NCBI GenBank assembly: GCA_049314555.1
Contig: JBMOEW010000006.1
Coordinates: forward strand, 1-64,000
DNA: 64,000 bases
Reading direction: 5' to 3'
DNA from: REEB509 sp049314555
Lineage (GTDB): Bacteria; Pseudomonadota; Alphaproteobacteria; Caulobacterales; Aquidulcibacteraceae
A model generated the notes under the pieces. It searched no databases. It saw nothing but the letters and a program-made list of their open reading frames with translations, and was not told where the DNA came from. Positions 7,986 to 16,309 of this stretch are shown here, piece after piece. Numbering within the stretch: the first letter of the stretch is position 1; the number at the start of each line of letters is the position of its first letter. The translations under genes were made by a program, and so were the position numbers.

Positions 7986-9027
7986 CCGCTAAAGCCAGCG
8001 GCGGCGACAACGCGAGCGCGTCCATATCACATGCCGCAAGCAAATAGCACAAAACAGACTCAGCCCCCCGGTTTTCGTTGGCTCGATCCGCATGCAGCCC
8101 ATCTCGACACGCCCCGTCCTCTGGATCGACAAGCGAAAGGCCGAGCACGTTGCCGCCGTGATACCACGCAAACACAGTCTTGGCCGCCGCCTGCCAATCG
8201 AAAGTCGTATCGACTTGCGCCGCTTGCCGGCACGCTGCGATCATCGCCGCCGCTTCGATGGGCTGCTGATCAAAAACATGCGTGATGGCACGCACGGCGC
8301 TAAATCCTTCCGACCCAACCGGAGAAAACACGCCCGACGTGGTAAACTGCCGGTCGAGTGCAAACCGCAACGTGCGAAGGCCCGCAGCAATCATGGCCGG
8401 CGCGCGCAGCTTTCGGCCGGTAACGATCAGCGCCTCGCAGAACCGGCCGTTGTCATAGGCCAACCCCTCTTCCACCCAAACCCAGTCAGCCTGCTCCACC
8501 TGTTCTAGGAGCCGCATCAACCGTGCGCCAAGCTCCAACATCAAAGGGGCGTGGCGCATACAACCCGGTTCACCGCCCCCGATTTCGACCATCCCAAGCA
8601 GCGCAAACGCCCATGCCCGCGGCGACGCGAAATGAACCGTCTCCGGAGCAGATGCATCAAACAAGGCCCGCGCCCACGCCCGCTTGGCCCCCGTAGGTGC
8701 AGTGCGCGCACACGCCCCAAGTGCCCAAAGTGTGCGCCCATGGCTGTCTTCTGACCCCACCTCTTCCAGCCACTTGCGCTCAAAGCTCATGAAATTGCGA
8801 AACCGCTTTCGATCGCCATTCCAAGCATGCTCCACAAAAGCGCAACACCGCTCCAGGATCAAATCCAACGCTGGGTCCTGCATGTTTGGCATCAGCCGCA
8901 GGCACAAAAGCACCGCGCGCGCGTTGTCATCTACGCAGTATCCATGCCTGCGGTCCGCTACGCCGAACACGGAATGTTGGAGCATCCCCGTGTCGTCGCA
9001 GAGCGTACGAAAATGGCCGATGTTCAA
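7963..9027 (-). CDS. Companion module of GT4 glycosyltransferase (helical, glycosidase-like)
   Basis: The 354-residue protein begins NIGHFRTLCDDTGMLQHSVFG and continues HGYCVDDNARAVLL. These motifs are typical of the C-terminal, alpha-helical-barrel-like half of long GT4 proteins of about 750 residues. Here it is a separate frame. The only plausible start that keeps the conserved opening is TTG at 9025-9027, which overlaps the TGA of the glycosyltransferase as TTGA, pointing to translational coupling or to a frameshift that split one gene. No Shine-Dalgarno is visible. The biochemical role of the module is not established to my knowledge. Confidence 0.75.
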   Translation of the reverse strand: MNIGHFRTLCDDTGMLQHSVFGVADRRHGYCVDDNARAVLLCLRLMPNMQDPALDLILERCCAFVEHAWNGDRKRFRNFMSFERKWLEEVGSEDSHGRTLWALGACARTAPTGAKRAWARALFDASAPETVHFASPRAWAFALLGMVEIGGGEPGCMRHAPLMLELGARLMRLLEQVEQADWVWVEEGLAYDNGRFCEALIVTGRKLRAPAMIAAGLRTLRFALDRQFTTSGVFSPVGSEGFSAVRAITHVFDQQPIEAAAMIAACRQAAQVDTTFDWQAAAKTVFAWYHGGNVLGLSLVDPEDGACRDGLHADRANENRGAESVLCYLLAACDMDALALSPPLALAGDASDRA

Positions 9028-10193
9028 GACACAGCCAACTTTGGCGAAGCGCTTGCGTGAACCACACTTTCGAAGACCTCCAGATAGCGACGCCCCACTT
9101 CGCTCCAAACGCTTGACCGCGAGGCCCGGTAAGCGCGCACTTGCATGGCGTTGCGCGCTGCGTGGTCGCACATCAGGTCGCCGACAGCGTCGGCGGTCGC
9201 AGAAACGTCCCCAAAGGGAACAAGTCTGCCAAGGCCATTCGCCAACAATTCGGCCGCATGCCAATAGGGCGTAGACACGATCGCCTTGCCCAACGCAAAA
9301 CTGTAGGCCAGTGTGCCAGACGTCATTTGCTCTTTGGTGAGATAGGGCGTCACGTAGACGTCCGCCGCCGCGATGTAGCGCAGCAAAAGCGCTTGATCCA
9401 CAAACTGATCAACAAACCGAACGTGGCCGCCAAGGCCAAGCTCTTGCACGCGCGCCTCAAGATGGCGGCGATAGCGTTCTCCCTCGTGGCGCACCAGGCT
9501 CGGATGGGTGGCCCCTACCACCAGATAAACGGCGTTTGGCACGCGCCGCACGATCTGCGCCATCGCGTCGATCATCACTTCGATCCCCTTGTTGGGCGAC
9601 AGCAAACCGAACGTCAGTGCAACGCTGCGACCGGATAGTCCGAATACGGCCTTTTGGGACTCAGGTGCCACCAAGGCCCTGTCGGGCGCACCATGCGCGA
9701 TCACTTGGATCTTCTCGCCAGGCACGCGGTAGACAGAGCGGAGCACCTCGCGCCCGCGCTCCGCCATCACCACAACTTTGCTCGACTGTCGGATGATGGC
9801 CTCAAACACCGCACGTTTCGCCGCATCCGGAGCAGATAGAACGGTGTGCAGCGTACTGACCACCGGCACACGCAATCGGCCAAGTAGCCCGAGTATGTGG
9901 CCGCCGGCCTCGCCGCCGAAAATGCCGAACTCGTGCTGCAGCGAAACAACGTCAAACCGCCCCGCATTGATCCGGTTTGCGCTCACCGCGTAATCGCCCG
10001 CGCACGCATCTTCGATCTCGCCAGCAACGCACCGCGGATAACGATAGGTGCCCCGTCGTTCGCTCATCGCAAAGATCGCCCCCAGCGGCGGATTGGCGCG
10101 GGTAATCACCGCACTGTGCAAGTCGGAGGTGAACGTCGCGATCCCGCACAGCCGCGGTGGCGCATTCCCGATGAAGGCAACACTTAAGCTCAC
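9024..10193 (-). CDS. GT4-family glycosyltransferase
   Basis: The 389-residue protein has the GT-B fold. Its N-terminal domain opens AFIGNAPPRLCGIATFTSDL, the middle carries LTFGLLSPNKGIEVMIDA, and the C-terminal nucleotide-sugar domain has the segment KEQMTSGTLAYSFALGKAIV. The chosen start is GTG at 10191-10193 because AGGAG stands seven bases upstream. The frame extends further upstream only without support. Substrate is unknown; the operon with GH130 suggests mannose. Its stop overlaps the next start by TTGA. In many bacteria this protein and the next are one polypeptide. Confidence 0.88.
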   Translation of the reverse strand: MSLSVAFIGNAPPRLCGIATFTSDLHSAVITRANPPLGAIFAMSERRGTYRYPRCVAGEIEDACAGDYAVSANRINAGRFDVVSLQHEFGIFGGEAGGHILGLLGRLRVPVVSTLHTVLSAPDAAKRAVFEAIIRQSSKVVVMAERGREVLRSVYRVPGEKIQVIAHGAPDRALVAPESQKAVFGLSGRSVALTFGLLSPNKGIEVMIDAMAQIVRRVPNAVYLVVGATHPSLVRHEGERYRRHLEARVQELGLGGHVRFVDQFVDQALLLRYIAAADVYVTPYLTKEQMTSGTLAYSFALGKAIVSTPYWHAAELLANGLGRLVPFGDVSATADAVGDLMCDHAARNAMQVRAYRASRSSVWSEVGRRYLEVFESVVHASASPKLAVS

Positions 10194-10224
10194 GCCACAC
10201 TCCTGTTCAGGTTGTCTTGGCCCC

Positions 10225-10368
10225 TCACTTGGCGGGCTTTTTCGGTGTCTGCGAAAACGCTTGCGCCACCGCCGACGCGCCAGCATCGGACTGCGGCTTT
10301 GCCTTTGGTTTTGCCGCTTGCTTGGGCTTGCGTGTTTCGCGATTGCCGCGCACTGGCTTTTTGCTCAT
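10225..10368 (-). CDS. Small lysine-rich protein (47 residues)
   Basis: The ATG at 10366-10368 follows a perfect AGGAGG eight bases upstream. The product begins MSKKPVRGNRETRKPKQ and stays rich in Lys, Pro and Ala to the end, with no predicted fold. Short basic proteins starting with a similar KKP.RGNRE.KKPK motif are widespread hypothetical proteins in Proteobacteria. Its role is unknown; nucleic acid binding would be a guess. It is first in the leftward operon, 31 bases ahead of the GT4 gene. Confidence 0.7.
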   Translation of the reverse strand: MSKKPVRGNRETRKPKQAAKPKAKPQSDAGASAVAQAFSQTPKKPAK

Positions 10369-10484
10369 CAAGACCCTCCTGTTTGGTGCGGCAAGTAGCG
10401 CCGAGAGGACAAGCCTGCACCAGATCGAGCGCGAAAAAGAGCGCAGCTCTCATTAGGGATGTCGGGATGGGTGCGCCTAATTAC

Positions 10485-10508
10485 AATACATGATAAATAT
10501 AATGTATT
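10485..10508. promoter_or_regulatory. AT-rich inverted repeat, possible operator
   Basis: AATACAT at 10485-10491 and ATGTATT at 10502-10508 form a 7-bp dyad with a ten-base centre. It overlaps the TATAAT-like elements of this divergent region, so it could be a regulator binding site. No protein is assigned. Confidence 0.35.
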
Positions 10509-10523
10509 TTTTTCAATCTACAA
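10496..10523 (-). promoter_or_regulatory. Sigma70-like promoter candidate for the leftward glycan operon
   Basis: Read leftward, TTGTAG (complement of 10518-10523) and TATATT (complement of 10496-10501) are separated by 16 bases, a 4/6 and 5/6 match to the -35 and -10 consensus. It would give a leader of about 120 bases before the 47-residue gene. Confidence 0.35.
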
Positions 10524-10789
10524 ATTCTGGAATTCAATTTCATAGGATGGCGTTTGTTTGAGAAAATACCACATCTGTATTTCAGTTATCACAAAATCAT
10601 AACGCAAATTATTTCTTGGGGTTGAGCAACACTTTCGCCTTACGCCTAAAGCCCACCTCCGATTGCAAGCCCCCTTGCGCGCAAGCGCCACATCCGCCAC
10701 TCACCAATGCAGCAAAGGCCGCAGCGGTCGCGCAGACCCGAGCCCAAAGCGCCGCCAAGCCCCAGGAGGCACCTCTTTTGGTCGCAGCA

Positions 10790-13687
10790 ATGACGGATAG
10801 CGCACCAGCCCCTCCCGCAGGCCCCTCGCGGTATCGCGCGTTCTTGAGCTATTCGTGGCAAGACAAAGTCTGGGGCAATCGGCTGCACCGGTGGCTCGAA
10901 CACTACCAAATCCCCCCGGACGTGCCGGTTGAGCTCGGACCAACCCGCCGGCTTGGCAAAGTGTTCCGCGACGACGAAGACATGGCCGCAGCGGGCGATA
11001 TTGGCTCCATTGTGCGCAACGCGTTGAACGCATCCGATCATATGGTGGTGGTGTGCTCGCCGCGATCGGCGCAATCCAAATGGGTCCAGTCTGAAATCGA
11101 ACACTTCAAACACGCCAACCCCGATCGCCAAATCTTTGCAGTGATCATCGACGGCGAACCCAACGCCCGCGATCCGTCCAAGGAGTGTTTTCCGCCCGCT
11201 TTGCGCGTTACCTATGGCGAAGACGGCACCATGCCAATTGAGCCCGTGGGGTTAGATGTCCGCAGGGACTCCCGCGACCGCGTGTGCGCTCGCCTCGCCG
11301 CCGGCATGCTGGGGATAGACTTTGACGATCTCTGGCAACGCGATCGCCGAAGGGCGGAACAACAAAGCCGTCTACGGACGATCGCGCTCTCCAGCCTCAC
11401 TGCCCTCTTCGCCGTTTTGACCGTCATCGCGGTCATCAACGCTAATCGCGCCCATTTGGCCCTAAGCCGCTTTTTCGCCGAGCGCGCCTGGCAGCAATTG
11501 CAAATGGGCGATCCGCTGGCGGCCGCACGCTATGCCCTCGCAGGTCAACAATTGGCCCCCCAAAACGAGCGGCTTTACTTGGGTGCCCTGGGTGCGATTT
11601 CCCATGCCAGCGCCCAAAGCCTGCCCCCGCTCGCGCACGATGCGGCCATCACCAGCGCCTATTTCTCAAGTGACGGCGCGCGCGCAGTCACCACCGGCCG
11701 CGATCGGGTGGCAAAAATCTGGGACGCCCACACCGGCAGGCTTTTGGCCACGCTGCAGGGCCACGAGGCCGATGTCACAAGTTCCGCTTTCTCCCCAGAT
11801 AATCGCCGCCTCATCACCGCAGACGCAACAGGCCACATCAAGCTCTGGAACGCCCAAGACGCCACCCAAATCAAAAGCTTCCAACCAAGCCAAGCCGAGA
11901 TTGTCAGTCTCGCGTTCTTTCGAAACGGCACCCGCATCCTCAGCCTAGACACAAACAGCAATGTCCACATCATCGATCCAGCGACAGCCGAGGTTTGGAC
12001 AATCGCGCCACCCCCATCGCAAATAATTTGGAGTGTTGCTGCATCCCCAGACGGACAGCGCATCGTCACCGCGGCCGAAGACGGCATCGCGCGCCTGTAC
12101 AACGCCAACACCCGTTCCGAAATCGACCAGCTGTTAGGCCACCAGGACGCGATCCTCAGCGTCGCGTTTTCCCCAGACAGCACCCACATCGTCACCGCGA
12201 GCGCAGATGGCAGCGCCATCATCTGGAACGCCGCCAACGGCACGCAAATCCACCCCCTGATCGGACACGACCTTGAAGTCTATACCGCGGTCTTTTCCCC
12301 GGATGGTCAGCAAGTTGTCACCGCGAGTGTGGATCTGACGGCAAAGATCTGGAACGCCCGAACCGGTGCCGAGATCCACACCCTCTCCGGCCATACCAAC
12401 TTCGTCACCCGCGCATCGTTCTCGCCCGATGGGCGCGCTGTCGTCACCGCCAGCAAAGATGGATCAGCCCGCGCCTGGGACGTCGATACCGGCGCACAAT
12501 TCAACGTGCTGCGCGGCCATGCTGAGGAATTGACGCAAGCCGTCTTTCACCCAGACAATGCAATGGTTTTGACCGCCAGCACCGACGGCACCGCCCGCCT
12601 CTGGCCGGTACCACAGAACCGCCTGTTGAGCGCGCTCGCGTCTGAAAGCGGGGCGATCAGTTCCATCGAGGTCGCCCTCGAAGGCCCTAAGGTCTTGGCC
12701 TCCACCGAACAGGGCGAGATCATGGTGTGGGATCGCCAGGCGCCGGCAGAGGTTCGCCGCCTCAACCCAGGCCAAGGCCCCGTCCGCACGGCCACCTTCG
12801 CCCACAACGGGCAGCGCTTCGTCACCGGCGGCGATAATGCCATTTTACAAGTCTGGGACCTGCAAACCACAGCGCCGATGTTCACCGTTGACGACGGCGA
12901 AGGCAAAATCTTCGCCGCCGTTTTCTCCCCAGACGATCGCTTCGTCGTGACCGCGACCAATAGCGGCATGATCCATCTGCGCGATGCCGAAACCGGTGCC
13001 TTGGCCAGAGCCTGGCAAGGCCACGACGCCATCGTGCGCAGCGTGGCTTATGCCCCGAATGGCGCGTTCATTGTCAGCGGCAGCGAAGACATGACCGCAA
13101 AGGTCTGGATCACGGCCACCGGCGAGGAACTGGCAACCTTGCAAGGGCATCAACTGGGCGTTGGCGGGGTCGCTGTGTCCCGCGACCAGCGCACCATCTT
13201 GACCGCAAGCGACGACGGCACCGTGCGGCTGTGGGATGCGCAAACGTTTGAGCTCCGCACCACCCTGGAAGGACATGGCGGCGGGGTTTATAGCGCTGTC
13301 TTTTCTCCAGATGGGCACCGTGTCGCCACCGCCAGCGACGACCGCACCGCCCGCATCTGGGACGCCGCAGACGGGCGTCAGTTGGCCGTCATCGAAGGTC
13401 ACGACGGAGCGGTTTTCGGCGTGGCGTTCTCTGCCGATGCCGAACAACTCCTGACCGCCAGCGACGATGGGTTTGTGCGGGTTTGGGACGTGAGCCGTCT
13501 CACGCATCCTTGGCGCGCCCTCGCCCTGGAGGCGTGCCTCAACGTCCTGGGGAACCGGGCCCGGCGCTTCTCGCAAGCAGAGATTGCCTCCGATGCGCTC
13601 TTGGGCAGCGAATGGGAAGATCCAAACCGCGACGTCTGCGCCCGCGTGCCGGATGCCCCGCCACTCTCAACAGGCAGAAGGCGCTAG
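10790..13687 (+). CDS. TIR domain - transmembrane - WD40 repeat protein
   Basis: The 965-residue protein has an N-terminal TIR domain (residues 14-165: YRAFLSYSWQDK, then KWVQSEIEHF with a glutamate in the position of the NADase catalytic residue). One membrane helix follows at about 196-217, then a linker, then 15 WD40 repeats of 42 residues (about 269-899) of the type FSPDG..VVTAS.DGTA.IWD. The tail (SQAEIASDALLGSEWEDP) resembles the end of other bacterial WD40 signalling proteins. One helix would put TIR inside and the WD40 propellers outside. The ATG is 20 bases after AGGAGG; an in-frame TTG at 10778, 8 bases after it, may be the real start. Function is unknown; defence or stress signalling is inference. 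Confidence 0.88.
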   Translation: MTDSAPAPPAGPSRYRAFLSYSWQDKVWGNRLHRWLEHYQIPPDVPVELGPTRRLGKVFRDDEDMAAAGDIGSIVRNALNASDHMVVVCSPRSAQSKWVQSEIEHFKHANPDRQIFAVIIDGEPNARDPSKECFPPALRVTYGEDGTMPIEPVGLDVRRDSRDRVCARLAAGMLGIDFDDLWQRDRRRAEQQSRLRTIALSSLTALFAVLTVIAVINANRAHLALSRFFAERAWQQLQMGDPLAAARYALAGQQLAPQNERLYLGALGAISHASAQSLPPLAHDAAITSAYFSSDGARAVTTGRDRVAKIWDAHTGRLLATLQGHEADVTSSAFSPDNRRLITADATGHIKLWNAQDATQIKSFQPSQAEIVSLAFFRNGTRILSLDTNSNVHIIDPATAEVWTIAPPPSQIIWSVAASPDGQRIVTAAEDGIARLYNANTRSEIDQLLGHQDAILSVAFSPDSTHIVTASADGSAIIWNAANGTQIHPLIGHDLEVYTAVFSPDGQQVVTASVDLTAKIWNARTGAEIHTLSGHTNFVTRASFSPDGRAVVTASKDGSARAWDVDTGAQFNVLRGHAEELTQAVFHPDNAMVLTASTDGTARLWPVPQNRLLSALASESGAISSIEVALEGPKVLASTEQGEIMVWDRQAPAEVRRLNPGQGPVRTATFAHNGQRFVTGGDNAILQVWDLQTTAPMFTVDDGEGKIFAAVFSPDDRFVVTATNSGMIHLRDAETGALARAWQGHDAIVRSVAYAPNGAFIVSGSEDMTAKVWITATGEELATLQGHQLGVGGVAVSRDQRTILTASDDGTVRLWDAQTFELRTTLEGHGGGVYSAVFSPDGHRVATASDDRTARIWDAADGRQLAVIEGHDGAVFGVAFSADAEQLLTASDDGFVRVWDVSRLTHPWRALALEACLNVLGNRARRFSQAEIASDALLGSEWEDPNRDVCARVPDAPPLSTGRRR

Positions 13688-13690
13688 TCG

Positions 13691-14602
13691 TTAGCGGCTC
13701 GGCGGTGGTGGGGGCGGCCGGGGGCGACGCGACACCCGCGCCCCGCCAGAGCCCAACTCATCGGCCCGAACATCGCGACCTTGCTCCGCCGCTTCCTGAT
13801 ATTCGCCCCGCGCGTCCCGCACCAACCAATCGACCGCCTCGTAGCAGGCCGTGATCTGGCGGGTTGACGGGCGATAGCGAAATTCCGCAGCCCCCGCCCC
13901 GCAACTTTGCCCCACAATCCGCACCTCGTTGGGCAGGCGAATAAACTGAGAAATGTCTTCAGCCGCTTCCTCAAGCACGCCGCTTTCCATCAGATAGTCC
14001 CGCGCTTCTGCAAGCGCGCCACCCGCCGGCCCATAAGCAACGGTCACCAGCGCACCGTCAGCCTCTGCCGGCGGAATCATCGATCCCTCAAACCAGGTTT
14101 GCAGATCCTCCTGCAAAATCTCCACTTCCTCTTCGCAATTCACCGAGTTGATGGAATTGGGGAACATCTGCGCAATCGAGCCATACTGGCTTGGGTTCGA
14201 GCCATAGACATAGCACGCAATCCGCGCGGCCCGTTCAGCATCGTCGGGATAGTGTGGGCTTTGCCCAACCCCGTCCTGCAGCGTGCTGCTTCGCATCCAG
14301 CCCCGCATCGCGGCCACCAAATCAGCATCAAACGGCGGCTCGTCTGGATCAGGCAGCAATAGCCAGGTGGCGATGTCGTCGGCGATTTCCTCAGACGCGC
14401 GCCGATCCGCTATCTGATCTTCGTTCAACACCTGATCCATGATCATGTGGCCCACTTCGTGGTAGGCTAGAAAGTACAGATTGCCATCCACATACGCCTC
14501 TTGTTCACTGTCCAGGCCGGCAACATTTTGTGCCTGCGCCTGGACTTGCGCCTCCGCTATGAAAGCAAAGAGGAGTGCCGCCGCGGCCGCCCATGTGCGC
14601 AT
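13691..14602 (-). CDS. DUF4344 putative metallopeptidase, secreted
   Basis: The 303-residue protein carries a signal peptide (RTWAAAAALLFAFIAEAQVQAQ) and the zinc-binding HEVGH motif near residue 49, inside FLAYHEVGHMIMDQ. DEEIADDIATWLL-like residues follow, as in DUF4344. Four cysteines in the mature part suggest disulfides, and the C-terminus is a proline/arginine tail. The start ATG at 14600-14602 has GGAG eight bases upstream. It is convergent with the TIR-WD40 gene with three bases between stops. Catalytic activity and substrate are not known for the family. Confidence 0.85.
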   Translation of the reverse strand: MRTWAAAAALLFAFIAEAQVQAQAQNVAGLDSEQEAYVDGNLYFLAYHEVGHMIMDQVLNEDQIADRRASEEIADDIATWLLLPDPDEPPFDADLVAAMRGWMRSSTLQDGVGQSPHYPDDAERAARIACYVYGSNPSQYGSIAQMFPNSINSVNCEEEVEILQEDLQTWFEGSMIPPAEADGALVTVAYGPAGGALAEARDYLMESGVLEEAAEDISQFIRLPNEVRIVGQSCGAGAAEFRYRPSTRQITACYEAVDWLVRDARGEYQEAAEQGRDVRADELGSGGARVSRRPRPPPPPPSR

Positions 14603-14726
14603 GATCATCACTCCAAATGGCTGATCTGTAACTATGATCAGACACGCCAATCCCGCGCAAGGAGCGATTTCAATCGCGCCAATTTGATGACCTTTTGGCT
14701 AGAAATGGGTTTCTACAAGCGCACGC

Positions 14727-16037
14727 TCAGCCAGCGGCGGCTTTGAAGTTCACGTTCAGCTCAAACAGCCCCAGCATGATCCCCGGCTGATGCGCAAAAC
14801 TATTGCCGGGCGCGTACTCGATGGTCTCAATCCGGTCCATCAAATGGTTCCAGGCAATCGTTTGCTCCATCCGTGAGATGCCAGAGCCAGGGCAGCTCCG
14901 TGAGCCTTGCGAGAACGTCAAATGGCGCGTCACGCCTTTGCGATCGAGCTGCAACTCGTGCGGGCATTCAAACTCGCCAGGATCGCGGTTCGCCGCCGCC
15001 CAGCGCAGGTGCAGAAGCGATCCCGCCGGCACCGCAACGCCTTGGAATACCTCGTCTTGCGTAGTGGTGCGGGTTGACAGCCCCTGCGTCGGGGAGCGCA
15101 GCCGCAGGCTTTCTTCAATAAACGGCCGCAACTTGCTGCGGTCCTGGCGCACTTGGGCATAGAGCGCCGGGTCTTCGCAAAACAGCTGCGCCTGTTCCGC
15201 CATAGCGTACTGCGTGGTCTCCAGCCCGCCGATCATCATCGCGTAGACGATGCCGCAAATCTCCACATCCGTGAGCTTGCGGTCCAGTGGGCTGTAGCTG
15301 ACCTGCGTCAGCCACGAGATCATATCCTCTTTGGGATCCTGGCGCTTGGCCTTGACCCAATCCGCCACATACGCCCCAAAATCCGCCAGGATGCGGCCCT
15401 GCTCGGCCATTTGCTCGCCGGTCAAAATGTTGCGATGGCCCGCCCCATAGACGAACGCCATCACCTGCGCCCCGCCCCACACTTCCATGCGCGGAATATC
15501 CTCGACCGGAAAGCCCAAAACTTTGGCCATCACGATCTGCGGCAACGGACGGGCGAACGCGCCCACAAAATCAACGCTGCCCTTGTCGATCCAGGTATCG
15601 ATCAGCTTGGTCGCAGCAGCGCTGATCATCTCTTGGTGGCGCACAGCCCCCGTGCCCACCCATGGATCGGTGAGCTCCGACTTGTGCGCCCGCCACAGCT
15701 CCTCATTCGGCCGCAGCGTCTGGATCGAGACCATCATCGCATTCAGGCGCGGCATCGTGCCGTCTGGATTGGGCTTTGGCGGCGTAGTCAGCCCCGGCGG
15801 GAAACGCTCCGGATCCCGCACAACACGAAGAATGTCTTCATACTTGGTCAAAACGAAGCCATCGGTGCCCGGCTCTGCGCCTTCGCCGGGCAGTCGCAGC
15901 ACAGGCGCCTCGGCGTGCAAAATCGGATAGGCCTCGTACCAGTGTTCCTGCGCCCCCGTTGAAAACAGATCAACGTCCTCAAGACGCACAGGACATTTCA
16001 TCGCGTTGGGTGCGGTTCTTGGTTCTGTCCGGGCCAT
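14727..16037 (-). CDS. Cytochrome P450
   Basis: The 436-residue soluble P450 has the I-helix region MMIGGLETTQYAM (acid-threonine pair ETT rather than the commoner DTT), the K-helix ExxR in EESLRLR, and the heme loop FSQGSRSCPGSG with the cysteine thiolate ligand. There is no membrane anchor, so it is a bacterial class I type needing ferredoxin and reductase, neither of which is adjacent. Substrate is unknown; the sequence does not show a clear CYP family to me. Start ATG is at 16035-16037. Longer in-frame extension upstream has no support. Confidence 0.93.
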   Translation of the reverse strand: MARTEPRTAPNAMKCPVRLEDVDLFSTGAQEHWYEAYPILHAEAPVLRLPGEGAEPGTDGFVLTKYEDILRVVRDPERFPPGLTTPPKPNPDGTMPRLNAMMVSIQTLRPNEELWRAHKSELTDPWVGTGAVRHQEMISAAATKLIDTWIDKGSVDFVGAFARPLPQIVMAKVLGFPVEDIPRMEVWGGAQVMAFVYGAGHRNILTGEQMAEQGRILADFGAYVADWVKAKRQDPKEDMISWLTQVSYSPLDRKLTDVEICGIVYAMMIGGLETTQYAMAEQAQLFCEDPALYAQVRQDRSKLRPFIEESLRLRSPTQGLSTRTTTQDEVFQGVAVPAGSLLHLRWAAANRDPGEFECPHELQLDRKGVTRHLTFSQGSRSCPGSGISRMEQTIAWNHLMDRIETIEYAPGNSFAHQPGIMLGLFELNVNFKAAAG

Positions 16038-16217
16038 GTTCGATCTCTTGTGTTCGCCAACAGTTTGAGCGACGGTGGAAACGCCGCCACTGAAAGCCCC
16101 CAACGGTCGAGGTTTTGCCGGCAGCAGGGAAGCCTTCGCGCGCCCGCGAACTTTCCCCCCTTCAGGCGCGCCGCGCAACCTCACAAATGCGCCCCCTTCG
16201 CCTTGGGCCATAAATGC

Positions 16218-16268
16218 GAAAAGGCCTCGGTGCAGTCTTGCCAAAACTGGCAACACCACACCGAGGCC
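16218..16268 (-). terminator. Intrinsic terminator downstream of katG
   Basis: Outer arms GGCCTCGGTG (16223-16232) and CACCGAGGCC (16259-16268) pair perfectly. Inner TTGCCA and TGGCAA extend the stem past a 5x5 internal loop to a short AAAC loop. Read leftward the stem is followed by TTTT. It sits about 40 bases past the katG stop. The remaining 16038-16309 holds no gene I can support. Confidence 0.75.
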
Positions 16269-16309
16269 CTATTCACGACCTGAAGGCCGCTAGCCCTCAA
16301 GGGCGCTGC

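Larger units (their letters stand above)
10369..10789. other. AT-rich divergent intergenic region
   Basis: About 420 bases separate the leftward glycan operon from the rightward TIR-WD40 gene. The stretch 10480-10620 is sharply AT-rich compared with the GC-rich genes on both sides. It contains a TATAAT at 10498-10503, a leftward promoter candidate and an inverted repeat (listed separately). The part 10620-10789 is open in the TIR frame from a TTG at 10616, but without a ribosome binding site, so I treat it as leader. I see no other gene. Confidence 0.6.

Noticed and set aside
13691..13974. Second leftward frame inside the DUF4344 gene
   Set aside because: The HEVGH-containing frame explains the region; the other has no motif.
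14727..16259. N-terminal extension of the P450 to 16259
   Set aside because: The added 74 residues have no P450 similarity and no ribosome site; ATG 16035-16037 fits the family.
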